Shown in pieces: positions 50,173 to 59,012 of a stretch of 64,000 bases of DNA (position 1 is its first letter; the number at the start of each line of letters is the position of its first letter). Source of the DNA: CAJXII01 sp965242915 (lineage in GTDB: Bacteria; Campylobacterota; Campylobacteria; Campylobacterales; Arcobacteraceae); assembly GCA_965242915.1 (NCBI GenBank), contig CBDETN010000023.1:124001-188000 (forward strand). The letters run 5' to 3'. The notes under the pieces were generated by a model. It saw nothing but the letters and a program-made list of their open reading frames with translations. It was not told the origin of the DNA and ran no database searches. The position numbers and the translations under genes were made by a program.

Positions 50173-51486
50173 TTATTTAAAAATTGATAAAAGTACACCA
50201 GCTGCAACTGCTGAACCAATTACACCCGCAACATTTGGACCCATTGCGTGCATTAATAATATATTTGATTTGTCATATTCTTGACCAACCTTACTTACAA
50301 CTCTTGCTGACATTGGCACTGCTGAAACTCCTGCAGCTCCAATTAATGGATTGATTTGAGCATCAGCCGGACTTAATTTATTCATTAACTTAGCCATTAA
50401 CACTCCTGCTGCAGTTCCCGCACTAAATGCAATAAGACCAATTACCATAATTCCCATAGTATCAAGTACTAAGAACTTATCTGCTGCAAGTTTTGAACCA
50501 ACACCTAATCCTAAAAATATAGTAACAATATTGATAAGTGAATTTTGCATAGTATCACTTAATCTATCAACAACACCAGATTGTTTTAGAAAGTTACCAA
50601 ATGCAAATGAACCAATAAGTGGAGTTGATTCAGGTAAAATTAAAATTGCCATCATTAAAATTAAAATTGGTAAAAATAATTTTTCTAATTTATGAACTTT
50701 TCTTAAAGTCGGCATTTTGATTTTTCGCTCAGCCTCAGTTGTAAGTGCCTTCATAATCGGAGGTTGAATTACAGGAACTAAAGCCATATAACTATACGCT
50801 GCAACTGCAATTGCACCAAGCATTTCGGGAGCCAGTCTATTTGCAATAAAAATAGAAGTTGGACCATCAGCCCCACCAATAATAGAAATAGCACTGGCAT
50901 CTTGAATATCAAATCCAATCATTACAGCCCCAACTAAAGAACCAAAAATTCCAAACTGTGCAGCACCACCAAGGATTGCTGTTTTAGGGTTTGCTAGAAG
51001 TGGACCAAAATCAGTCATAGCTCCTACTCCCATAAAAATAAGGAGTGGGAAAAATTCATTTGCAATACCCATATTATAGATAATTCCAAGCATACCGTGT
51101 TCGCCACCCATATTAGCCAACGGAATATTTGCTAATAATCCACCAAAAGCTATAGGTAGCAGTAGCAATGGTTCAAAGCCTTTAGCAATAGCAAGATAAA
51201 AAAGTATAAAAACAATAATGAACATAATGAGTCTTCCCCATGTTTGTTCAAATGTTGTCATTTTTCTTGCATCTTCAGAATGCGGTTCTGATGTCATTAC
51301 ATCATCATTAGGATTTATTAGGGCATTGATACCTGTAGTTTCATAAAATGAACTTGCTAGTTCACTTAAACTTTTAGGTTGATATTCTTTTTTTTCTGTT
51401 TGTACTTCGTGTTCCCCAGCAAATGCTGCAACACTGAAAATACTTAAAAACATAATTAGCACTGAGGCAATTATTTTTTTACTCAT
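50173..51486 (-). CDS. oadB: Oxaloacetate/methylmalonyl decarboxylase sodium pump, beta subunit
   Basis: 437 residues. ATG 51486 is preferred because GGAG is 6 bases upstream (a TTG 12 bases earlier overlaps that site). Multi-pass membrane protein with the beta-subunit motifs GGADGPTSIFIANRLAP and GAAGVSAVPMSARVVSKVGQ and the Na-site helices. Unusually, it has a cleavable-looking signal peptide (ends VAAFAGEHE) plus a ~60-residue hydrophilic extension before the first pump helix. It carries out decarboxylation of carboxybiotin coupled to Na+ export. Confidence 0.92.
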   Translation of the reverse strand: MSKKIIASVLIMFLSIFSVAAFAGEHEVQTEKKEYQPKSLSELASSFYETTGINALINPNDDVMTSEPHSEDARKMTTFEQTWGRLIMFIIVFILFYLAIAKGFEPLLLLPIAFGGLLANIPLANMGGEHGMLGIIYNMGIANEFFPLLIFMGVGAMTDFGPLLANPKTAILGGAAQFGIFGSLVGAVMIGFDIQDASAISIIGGADGPTSIFIANRLAPEMLGAIAVAAYSYMALVPVIQPPIMKALTTEAERKIKMPTLRKVHKLEKLFLPILILMMAILILPESTPLIGSFAFGNFLKQSGVVDRLSDTMQNSLINIVTIFLGLGVGSKLAADKFLVLDTMGIMVIGLIAFSAGTAAGVLMAKLMNKLSPADAQINPLIGAAGVSAVPMSARVVSKVGQEYDKSNILLMHAMGPNVAGVIGSAVAAGVLLSIFK

Positions 51487-51516
51487 TGATTTCTCCAAAA
51501 TAAGTGTTTATATTAA

Positions 51517-53346
51517 TTAGCCGATTACGACTATAGTTTGACCTTCTTCAACAGCATCATTTTGCTTAACTGCAACTGCTGTAACAGTACCTGCACATGG
51601 TGATTCAATATCAATTTCCATTTTCATCGCTTCCAAAATTGCAACTACTTGATCTTTTTCTATCTTGTCACCAACATTTACTAATATTTTCCAAACATTA
51701 CCATTAACATTAGCACCTACTTTAGTACCACCGGCACCACTTGGAGCTGCTGCAGGAGCAGTTTGTGAAGCTGTTGTTGCTGCTACTGGAGCAACTTGAA
51801 TATCTGCATTACCTTCTGCAACTTGTACACTAAATTTTTGTCCATCTACTACTACTGTATAATTTCCATCTGCCATTGTTTTTATTCCTTCTTTACTGTT
51901 TTTTTCATCACTAATTTTTCTAACATTTAAAGGTGATTCACCTTTTAAGAATGCGATACCTTTTTCGCCGCAAGCAGCAGCAATAAAAATATTTTCTTCT
52001 GTTACTTCAATTTTATCAAGTTCAGCTTTTTCAAGCTCTTTGTTTTCAATCTCTAATCTTTCTTTCCATGCTGCCATTGATTTAGTTACATCTTCATCAG
52101 CAATATCAAGAGGATTTCTTGTAGTTGGTTCAAGTTTTAATTTTTCACTTGCAAGTTTTATAACATCTGCATCTGGCTCAACTGGTGTTTTTCCAAAGTA
52201 ACCAAGTACCATTTTTCCATATCCAGGAGCAATTTGCTTCCAAGGTCCAAACATAACATTTGCATAAGCTTGCTGCCAATAAAATTGAGAAACAGGAGTT
52301 ACAGATGTACCGTAACCACCTTTTTCAACAACCTCTTGCATAGCTTTGATAACTTCAGGAAATTTATCTAAAGTATTATCATCTCTCATCATTTGAGTAT
52401 TTGCAGTTAAAGCACCACCTGGCATAGGTGAAAATGGGATTAATGGAGAAACTTGAGTAGCTTCTGGAGGCATCATATAATCACTTAACTGATCTTTTAA
52501 TACCTCTTGATATTTTAGGATTTTATTAATCTCCAAACCACCAAGGTCATAATTAGAACCTTTAGTAGCATGTAACATCGTTAAAATATCTGGTTGAGAT
52601 GTTCCACCACTTACAGGTGTATTTGCTAAATCTATACCATCAGCTCCAGCTTCTAATGCAGCCAAATAAGCAGCAACTGAAACTCCAGCTGTTTCATGAG
52701 TATGAAGTCTGATATGCATATCTTCACCTAAAAGTTTTCTAGCCATTGTTATAGTTTGAAAAATTTTAATTGGATTTGCTGTTCCACTTGCATCTTTAAA
52801 ACATACACTGTCAAATGGAAGACCACTATCCAAAATACCTCTTAAAGTTTTTTCATAAAATGCAACATCATGAGCACCTGTACAACCTGGTGGTAAATCC
52901 ATCATTGTTACAACTACTTCATGTTTTAAACCATGATTTTTAATACATTGTGCAGAGAATTCAAGATTTTGAACATCATTTAATGCATCAAAGTTTCTAA
53001 TAGTTGTAGTTCCATGCTTTGCAAACATTTTTGCATGCATATCTACAAGCTCTCTACTTCCTGTATCTAACATAACTGTATTGATACCTCTTGAAAGAGT
53101 TTGTAAGTTAGCATCAGCCCCTACAATTCCTCTAAATTTATCCATCATTTTAAATGCATCTTCTTGTAAATAGAAGTATAATGATTGAAATCTGGCACCC
53201 CCTCCAAATTCATAGTGAGTAATACCAGCTTCCTTTGCAGCCTCAACAGCCGGCATGAAATCTTCCATAAGAACACGACCGCCAAAAACAGATTGAAATC
53301 CATCTCTAAATGTAGTATCCATTATATCAATAAATTTTTTTGACAT
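51517..53346 (-). CDS. oadA: Oxaloacetate decarboxylase/pyruvate carboxylase alpha subunit (carboxyltransferase + biotin domain)
   Basis: 609 residues: an HMGL-like carboxyltransferase domain (MDTTFRDGFQSVFGGRVL at the N-terminus, HTHETAGVSVAAYLAALEAG), a conserved middle (TPVSQFYWQQAYANVMFGPW), an Ala/Pro linker, and a biotinyl domain with EAMKMEI carrying the biotinylated lysine. Works with OadB and OadG; in this phylum the same subunit may also serve pyruvate carboxylation. Five bases after oadG. Confidence 0.95.
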   Translation of the reverse strand: MSKKFIDIMDTTFRDGFQSVFGGRVLMEDFMPAVEAAKEAGITHYEFGGGARFQSLYFYLQEDAFKMMDKFRGIVGADANLQTLSRGINTVMLDTGSRELVDMHAKMFAKHGTTTIRNFDALNDVQNLEFSAQCIKNHGLKHEVVVTMMDLPPGCTGAHDVAFYEKTLRGILDSGLPFDSVCFKDASGTANPIKIFQTITMARKLLGEDMHIRLHTHETAGVSVAAYLAALEAGADGIDLANTPVSGGTSQPDILTMLHATKGSNYDLGGLEINKILKYQEVLKDQLSDYMMPPEATQVSPLIPFSPMPGGALTANTQMMRDDNTLDKFPEVIKAMQEVVEKGGYGTSVTPVSQFYWQQAYANVMFGPWKQIAPGYGKMVLGYFGKTPVEPDADVIKLASEKLKLEPTTRNPLDIADEDVTKSMAAWKERLEIENKELEKAELDKIEVTEENIFIAAACGEKGIAFLKGESPLNVRKISDEKNSKEGIKTMADGNYTVVVDGQKFSVQVAEGNADIQVAPVAATTASQTAPAAAPSGAGGTKVGANVNGNVWKILVNVGDKIEKDQVVAILEAMKMEIDIESPCAGTVTAVAVKQNDAVEEGQTIVVIG

Positions 53347-53351
53347 TATTA

Positions 53352-53618
53352 TTAACCTTTGTTATTAGTTTTTTGATTGTGATGTAAAATTGCTGCTGTT
53401 ATTGCTGCAACTACATTTTTATTATCAGTGGGTTTTGGTTTCCCCTTATTTGAAGTTGAAGAATTTTTTGGTTCCTCTGAAAAATATTTACCTATAATAG
53501 CCGCTTGTGCTTTTAATGCAAATATCATAATTACTAAAAATGCAAATACAATTCCCATTCCCAGCGCCATAAACTTTAAGGCTTCACCTACTAAATTTAC
53601 TTCCATATATTGCTCCAA
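53352..53618 (-). CDS. oadG: Oxaloacetate decarboxylase gamma subunit
   Basis: 88 residues: one N-terminal membrane helix (~12-35, LKFMALGMGIVFAFLVIMIF) and a polar Ser/Lys/Pro-rich linker leading to NVVAAITAAILHHNQKT, as in OadG proteins. It stabilises the alpha-beta pump. First gene of the oadGAB-pckA cluster. GGAG precedes the ATG. Confidence 0.85.
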   Translation of the reverse strand: MEQYMEVNLVGEALKFMALGMGIVFAFLVIMIFALKAQAAIIGKYFSEEPKNSSTSNKGKPKPTDNKNVVAAITAAILHHNQKTNNKG

Positions 53619-53896
53619 ATCCTAATAATGACTATAGCCATTAAAAATTACAATTTCGTTATTTTATATTAATAATGCTTTAGTAAATATTTATTTGAAT
53701 AATAAAGTCCATTAAATTTCTTAATTTATTTTAATAACATATTTGGTTACAGATGATAAAGTCTTGATTTATAAAATCACCTTTCCAATTTTATATGCCA
53801 TATCATCTATTTTGTAGCAAAATGCGATAAATATTAATCTAAATTTTTGTATTTGAATATACATTTTTCATCCTTTTTATAAATAATTTTAAGAAG
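53619..53896. other. Divergent regulatory spacer between oadG and the S24 repressor
   Basis: AT-rich leader region of the oad cluster on the minus strand. Apart from the possible small ORF at 53769-53864, nothing further is recognised. Confidence 0.45.
53769..53864 (-). CDS. Possible 31-residue protein divergent from the repressor
   Basis: MYIQIQKFRLIFIAFCYKID plus DMAYKIGKVIL; AAAGGATG lies ~8 bases before the ATG. It starts 33 bp from the repressor's large palindrome, in the opposite direction, where a cro- or leader-like gene might be expected. Too short to judge by composition alone. Confidence 0.3.
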   Translation of the reverse strand: MYIQIQKFRLIFIAFCYKIDDMAYKIGKVIL

Positions 53897-53965
53897 TATG
53901 ACATATTTTTTGAGAAATATTAAAAAATATGTCATATTGTAATGTTTTTATGATATAATATGTCA
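53897..53965 (+). promoter_or_regulatory. Operator/promoter region of the S24 repressor
   Basis: A perfect 15-bp inverted repeat, arms TATGACATATTTTTT and AAAAAATATGTCATA, separated by 10 bases (53897-53936). TATAAT follows at 53954-53959 and another half-site ATATGTCA at 53958-53965 overlaps it. The repressor would cover both the -35 and -10 areas. Confidence 0.7.
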
Positions 53966-53987
53966 AATATTCATTTAGGAGAGATAA

Positions 53988-54644
53988 ATGTTACAAGTAT
54001 CTGATATTATTGAAAAGTTAAAAGATGTAATAGGTGCACAAAAAGATGAGGGAAAAATCTTTGATAAAGATGTGGCTACTGCTTTGGAAATATCGCAGGC
54101 AAATTTTGCAACTATGAAAACACGAAATAAAATACCATTTTCAAGTGTTTTGGATTTTTGTGCATTAAAGAAAATTTCAATTAATTGGCTTTTATACGGT
54201 CAAGACCCCAGTAGTTTAATTGACAGTACAGATAAATATTGGATACGATATTATCCTGGTATTACTATGAGTGCCGGAGGGGGAGGTTCTTTGGAAGCTG
54301 AAGATTTTGAAAAACTAAATATTCCTGATTATTTTGTTAAAATGATGGGTGGAAAAGATATGGTAAAAACAATTGAAGCTATAAATGTTACAGGGGAGAG
54401 TATGGAGCCATCTTTAAATGATGGAGATATAATATTTATCGATGTTTCTAAAAATCATTATTCAAAAGATGGAATTTATGCTATTTATACAGATGATGGA
54501 TTACTTGTAAAAAGGATACAAAAAAGAGCAGATGGTCAATTTGATATAATCTCAGATAATCAAGTTTTCTCAAATCAAACAATTTCTAAAAATGATTTAA
54601 CTATATATGGTAAGGTTGTAAGTTCTTTTGGAAGTGTTTTTTAA
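53988..54644 (+). CDS. CI/LexA-like repressor with S24 autopeptidase domain
   Basis: 218 residues. N-terminal phage-CI-type HTH (DKDVATALEISQANFATMKT, FCALKKISINWLLYGQDP). The C-terminus is an S24 peptidase fold with Ser138 in TGESMEPS and Lys175 in LLVKRIQ, the self-cleaving pair of LexA/CI. It could be inactivated in the presence of RecA filaments. AGGAG precedes the ATG by 7. Not inside a prophage: neighbours are housekeeping genes, so it may be a resident stress regulator. Its half-site also forms a perfect palindrome before comM. Confidence 0.85.
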   Translation: MLQVSDIIEKLKDVIGAQKDEGKIFDKDVATALEISQANFATMKTRNKIPFSSVLDFCALKKISINWLLYGQDPSSLIDSTDKYWIRYYPGITMSAGGGGSLEAEDFEKLNIPDYFVKMMGGKDMVKTIEAINVTGESMEPSLNDGDIIFIDVSKNHYSKDGIYAIYTDDGLLVKRIQKRADGQFDIISDNQVFSNQTISKNDLTIYGKVVSSFGSVF

Positions 54645-54689
54645 TATTTATTTGGTATAATCTTTTTAATAAATTAAGGAGCACTTAAC

Positions 54690-54749
54690 TTGGACGGTCA
54701 TCCCCCCATATACTTAAACTTAAATAGGCAGTTTTTATGGAATATTTAA
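54690..54749 (+). CDS. Possible leader peptide overlapping the CNNM start
   Basis: TTG start with a textbook AAGGAG 8 bases upstream (54676-54681), encoding MDGHPPIYLNLNRQFLWNI. It contains a run of six C and ends inside the next gene's first codons. The CNNM gene itself has no good ribosome site, so this could be a coupling leader. Equally it could be the eroded start of another gene. Confidence 0.35.
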   Translation: MDGHPPIYLNLNRQFLWNI

Positions 54750-55780
54750 TATTTCTGTTTGTACTGGTTATTGGTATCTCATTCTTATGTTCTGTTTTGG
54801 AATCAACCCTTTTATCAACAAATATGTCTTATATATCTGTATTGGAAAAGCGCAATCCAAATGCTGGTAAATTACTTAAAAAACTAAAAGATAATATAGA
54901 TAAATCAATATCATCAATATTAATTTTGAATACTTTTGCAAATACTTTAGGTGCTACGGCAATTGGTGTTCACGCACAAAGTATGTTTGGCAGTGATAGT
55001 AATTTGGTTTTATTTGTTTCAATTGCTTTAACTTTTATGATTCTATTTTTTGCTGAAATAATTCCTAAAACAATAGGTGCAATTTACTGGAAACAATTGG
55101 CTCCCTATGCAGCTCGTTTTATTGAGATATTTATTTTTATCACATATCCTATTATTATATTTACACTTTTTGTTACAAAAGAGATAAGTAAAAATAAAGA
55201 TGATATAGTTACAAGAGAAGAGATACTTCATACAACACTCTTAAGTGAAGAGGATGGTATTATTAATGATATGGAATCAGACATTATTGAAAATACATTA
55301 TCACTTAAAGAGGTTAAATTAAAAGATATTTTAACTCCAAGAAGTGTAGTTTTTGCAGTGCAAAAAGACACTTTAATCAAAGACTTGCTTGATGATATAA
55401 GAACTTATAAATTTTCAAGAGTTCCTGTGTATGATGAGGGTATTGATAATATTGTAGGTATGATATTAACTAAAAAACTTTTTAAACATGCTATAAAAGA
55501 TCCAAATGTAACTATTGAAACTATTATGACTAATGTTGATAGTGTTAATGAAAATATTCCTGTATCAAAAGCTTTAAATGGTTTCATAAAATCTAAAGGG
55601 CATATGCTAATTGTAACTGACGGCTATGATCAAACCGAGGGTATTGTTACACTTGAAGATTGTATTGAAACTTTACTTGGTCTTGAAATTATGGATGAAC
55701 TTGATACTACTGAAGATATGCGAAAATTAGCATCTGCTAAAATGAAAGCCAGAAGAAGAGAAAAAGAGACAATAAATTAA
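54737..55780 (+). CDS. CNNM/HlyC-CorC family membrane protein (DUF21 + CBS pair)
   Basis: 347 residues: DUF21 transmembrane domain (~1-150; SFLCSVLESTLLSTNMSY, AEIIPKTIGAIYWKQLAPYA), then two CBS motifs (~190-310; ILTPRSVVFAVQKDTLIKDL, YKFSRVPVYDEGIDNIVGMI). The third CorC_HlyC domain is absent. Such proteins are linked to Mg2+ or other divalent cation efflux. No in-frame start exists upstream because TAG lies 12 bases before the ATG. Tail to tail with the Mur-like gene (4-bp overlap). Confidence 0.88.
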   Translation: MEYLIFLFVLVIGISFLCSVLESTLLSTNMSYISVLEKRNPNAGKLLKKLKDNIDKSISSILILNTFANTLGATAIGVHAQSMFGSDSNLVLFVSIALTFMILFFAEIIPKTIGAIYWKQLAPYAARFIEIFIFITYPIIIFTLFVTKEISKNKDDIVTREEILHTTLLSEEDGIINDMESDIIENTLSLKEVKLKDILTPRSVVFAVQKDTLIKDLLDDIRTYKFSRVPVYDEGIDNIVGMILTKKLFKHAIKDPNVTIETIMTNVDSVNENIPVSKALNGFIKSKGHMLIVTDGYDQTEGIVTLEDCIETLLGLEIMDELDTTEDMRKLASAKMKARRREKETIN

Positions 55781-56730
55781 ATTAGAGTTATTGAATTCTT
55801 TTTAAATCTGCAAAGAAGAGTTTTAATCTCTTCTTGAGATTTCCCCACAATATATAAAGCATTAAAATTATATTGTTTCATCTGATTAAATAAATCTTCA
55901 TCATTTTTATATTCTTTGATAATTCTAATTTTGGCATAATCATAATAAGATTGTAAAAATTTAATCTCAGCTTTTATTATATTCATATTATCACTTGCTA
56001 AAATAAATTTATTTGATTTACCAAAATCTATAATTTCAAAATTTTTATTAATAAAAATGGGACTGAAATATTTAAAATCCTTTAACTTATTTGTTTCTAC
56101 CGGTTGCTTTAGAAATTCTAAAATAGATAAAAAATTATTGACATATATACTTGGTAATTTAAGTTTATAAAATAAATCATTTTTATATGAGAATGTAGTA
56201 GTAAATAAAGAATGTATAGTTAGATTACTGATTTGATATTCATCTACTGTAAATTCACTAGATGATGGTTGAATCGCATTTATATATTTATTATTTGTAC
56301 AAAACAATGTTTTATTGTTATCAATATTTTTTAATAGTTCAAAATCTTTTTGAATATTATTGGTTAATAAAACTATATCTTTATTTGAAGAGGAAAATAT
56401 ATTTAAAAATTCAAAGCTTATATCATCACAATAAAAACTTTTAATCTCTTTTGTACTTAAAATAAATCGAAGTAATTTAACTAAAGTTTTTTTAGTATCA
56501 TCAATCTTTATCCAAGCAATTTCTTTATCACTAATTTCTATTTCATCACTAAATAAAATACCAAATGCACCATTTGAGATTGCTAATTCAATATCTTCTT
56601 GACAATTTGCTATAAATAAATCACCATCATTTATTTTAGATGGATTTGTTTGGATTTGTGTGATAAATGATATTGCCGGGGTATTTAAAAGCTTTCCGCC
56701 AACAATATCAACTATAGATGATATTTGCAC
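55777..56730 (-). CDS. Mur-ligase N-terminal-like protein without ligase core
   Basis: 317 residues. The first ~85 residues resemble the MurE/MurF N-terminal UDP-binding domain (KINDGDLFIANCQEDIELAI, SNGAFGILFSDE). No Walker A (GTNGKT) follows; a long divergent part (~90-317) ends YNFNALYIVGKSQEEIKTLL. It could be a regulatory paralogue of Mur ligases. Ends 4 bp into the CNNM gene, and begins 13 bp after metG on the same strand. Confidence 0.55.
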   Translation of the reverse strand: MQISSIVDIVGGKLLNTPAISFITQIQTNPSKINDGDLFIANCQEDIELAISNGAFGILFSDEIEISDKEIAWIKIDDTKKTLVKLLRFILSTKEIKSFYCDDISFEFLNIFSSSNKDIVLLTNNIQKDFELLKNIDNNKTLFCTNNKYINAIQPSSSEFTVDEYQISNLTIHSLFTTTFSYKNDLFYKLKLPSIYVNNFLSILEFLKQPVETNKLKDFKYFSPIFINKNFEIIDFGKSNKFILASDNMNIIKAEIKFLQSYYDYAKIRIIKEYKNDEDLFNQMKQYNFNALYIVGKSQEEIKTLLCRFKKNSITLI

Positions 56731-56743
56731 TGTTATATTATAT

Positions 56744-58708
56744 CTAGCTTATTTTTGTACCAATTGTTTTTGGTTTTTCAGGTCTTACTAAACATAAGCC
56801 ATCTTCATCTTTTGCAGCTAATAACATACCTTCAGATAACATTCCCATTAACTTTGCAGGTTTTAAATTAGCAACTACACAAGCTTGTGTTCCAACTAAT
56901 TCTTCTGCACTATAAAATTCTTTTATACCAGCTAATATTTGTCTATTTCTATCCTCACCTAAATCAATTTGTAATTTAAGTAATTTTTTTGATTTTGGAA
57001 CTTCAACAGCTTCCACAATAGTTCCTATTTTTAATGAAGTTTCAAAGAATTTATCTATAGTTATTAAATTATCTTCTTCCATTATTTCAGGTTGTTTTGA
57101 AGCTTCTTGTCTTGGTTTTTGTACTTTCTCTTCAACTTTTTGTACATCTGCAGTTACCAAAAGCGGCTCTTCAATTCTAGGAAATAAAGCATCAATCTTT
57201 GTGATAACTGTGTCACCAATTAGACCTTTGTTAACTATGATATTTATATATGTTTCATTATCAATAGTTATCCCTAATGATTTAGCTATTTGAGCTATTT
57301 TATGAGGCATAACAGAATCAAGTAAAACAGAAACTTTTGCCATGATATTAGTTACTAATGCAACTAATGCCATAGCTTCTTCTTCACGATTATTTTTCAT
57401 CATATTCCATGGCTCATAATCACCAATTGCTTTATTTGCAACTGTTAATACTTTCCATAAATCTTCAAGATATTTATGAATTTGCATATTAAAAATATAC
57501 TCTTCAATATTTTCTAAAATAGCATGAACTTCATCTAGCTCTTTTTGATGATATTTCTCAACATCTTTACTAGTAATCTTAAAATTAGAATATTTTCCAC
57601 TCATACCACTAATTCTATTTAATAAATTTCCTAAATCATTTCCAAGATCTGAGTTAATTCTATCCATTAAAGCTCGTTGAGAAAAATCTCCATCTTGACC
57701 AAATGGCACTTCTCGAAGCATAAAATACCTAAAAGCATCAAGTCCATAAGCATCTGCAATCTCTTTTGGATTTACAACATTTCCTTTTGATTTTGACATC
57801 TTTTCACCATCTCTGGTCCACCAACCGTGAGCTGCGATGTGATCCGGAAGCGGCAGTTCCAAACTCATTAAAAATGCCGGCCAGAAAATTGCATGAAATC
57901 TTAAAATATCTTTACCGACTAGATGAACTTTAGCAGGCCAAAAATCCATATTAGCTTCATCAGTTCCATATCCTAAAGCAGTAATATAGTTCATCAAAGC
58001 ATCAAGCCAAACATACATTACATGTTTATCATCATCCATAGATGAAGGAAGTTTAACGCCCCAGTCAAATGAAGTTCTTGAAATTGATAAATCATTTAAT
58101 CCGCCAGCTACAAAATTTACAATCTCTTTTGCTTTTGCCTTTGGTAATATAAATTCTGGATTATTTTTGTAAAGTTCTAAAAGTTTATCCTCATAATTTG
58201 AAAGTCTAAAAAAGTAACTCTCCTCTTTTACAACTGTTGTTGGTCTTCCACAATCAGGACAACCCTCTTCGTCTATAAGCTGAGCATCTGTAAAAAAAGT
58301 TTCACATCCTACACAATAATTACCCTCATAATTACCTTTATAAATATCACCCTTGTCAAACATTTTTTGAAATGCTTTTTGCACACCTGTTTTATGTTCT
58401 TCATCAGTAGTACGAATAAATTTATCATAACTAATATCAAAATCATCCCAAAGTGTTTTAAACTTACCGCTTATCTCGTCAGCATATTCTTTAGGAGTTT
58501 TACCTCTTTGAGCGGCACTTGTAGATATTTTTTGACCATGTTCATCAGTACCTGTTAAAAAGAAAGTATCGTATCCTACTAATCTACTATAACGAGCAAG
58601 CATATCTGCTATAATTGTTGTATAAGCATGACCTATATGTGCTATATCATTTACATAATATATTGGGGTTGTGATATATATTTTTTTACATGAGTTGTGA
58701 TCTGACAT
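56744..58708 (-). CDS. metG: Methionyl-tRNA synthetase
   Basis: 654 residues from ATG 58708, chosen for AAGGA 7 bases upstream; an in-frame ATG at 58756 runs through the dispersed motif and is unlikely. HIGH-type HIGHAYTT, zinc knuckle CVGCETFF...CPDCGRP, KMSKSKGNVVNP, anticodon-binding domain, and a C-terminal tRNA-binding (EMAP/Trbp111-like) domain from ~550 (KIGTIVEAVEVPKSKKLLKL). It charges tRNA-Met in the cytoplasm. Confidence 0.97.
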   Translation of the reverse strand: MSDHNSCKKIYITTPIYYVNDIAHIGHAYTTIIADMLARYSRLVGYDTFFLTGTDEHGQKISTSAAQRGKTPKEYADEISGKFKTLWDDFDISYDKFIRTTDEEHKTGVQKAFQKMFDKGDIYKGNYEGNYCVGCETFFTDAQLIDEEGCPDCGRPTTVVKEESYFFRLSNYEDKLLELYKNNPEFILPKAKAKEIVNFVAGGLNDLSISRTSFDWGVKLPSSMDDDKHVMYVWLDALMNYITALGYGTDEANMDFWPAKVHLVGKDILRFHAIFWPAFLMSLELPLPDHIAAHGWWTRDGEKMSKSKGNVVNPKEIADAYGLDAFRYFMLREVPFGQDGDFSQRALMDRINSDLGNDLGNLLNRISGMSGKYSNFKITSKDVEKYHQKELDEVHAILENIEEYIFNMQIHKYLEDLWKVLTVANKAIGDYEPWNMMKNNREEEAMALVALVTNIMAKVSVLLDSVMPHKIAQIAKSLGITIDNETYINIIVNKGLIGDTVITKIDALFPRIEEPLLVTADVQKVEEKVQKPRQEASKQPEIMEEDNLITIDKFFETSLKIGTIVEAVEVPKSKKLLKLQIDLGEDRNRQILAGIKEFYSAEELVGTQACVVANLKPAKLMGMLSEGMLLAAKDEDGLCLVRPEKPKTIGTKIS

Positions 58709-58739
58709 CTTAGATTCCTTGTCCTCACTGCGTTGCGAA

Positions 58740-58758
58740 ATTCCGCTTTGCTCCATGA
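58740..58758 (+). repeat. Second copy of the short dispersed motif
   Basis: ATTCCGCTTTGCTCCATGA, 17 of 19 matching 17901-17919. It sits just upstream of metG (minus strand), adjoining GCGTTGCGAA. Much higher in G+C than its surroundings. Confidence 0.55.
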
Positions 58759-58811
58759 AGTAATGATTTCAATTTTAGGGATTATATCTAATTATTCATT
58801 ATAGGTAGGTT

Positions 58812-59012
58812 TTAGAATTCAAATCCGCCGCCGGCACCTTTATTCATAGATTCATAAACAGCTTTAACATATTGTTTACGAATCTCGCACTCTATAATTT
58901 TAGGGCAGGGTGTGCAGGATGAGAGTTGATTTTCTTCTTGACATTTTTTTATTACAACTATTTGTTTGTCAAGTGCAATATTCCACTCATCTTTAATTTC
59001 AGGGTTAGACAT
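58812..59012 (-). CDS. Small four-cysteine protein
   Basis: 66 residues, with C24, C33, C36 and C42 (KKCQEENQLSSCTPCPKIIE), a possible Zn or Fe-S site, and a Gly-rich end. The start overlaps the fbp stop by 8 bases, so it is co-translated with Fbp. Family known in Campylobacterota without function. No membrane segment. Confidence 0.65.
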   Translation of the reverse strand: MSNPEIKDEWNIALDKQIVVIKKCQEENQLSSCTPCPKIIECEIRKQYVKAVYESMNKGAGGGFEF

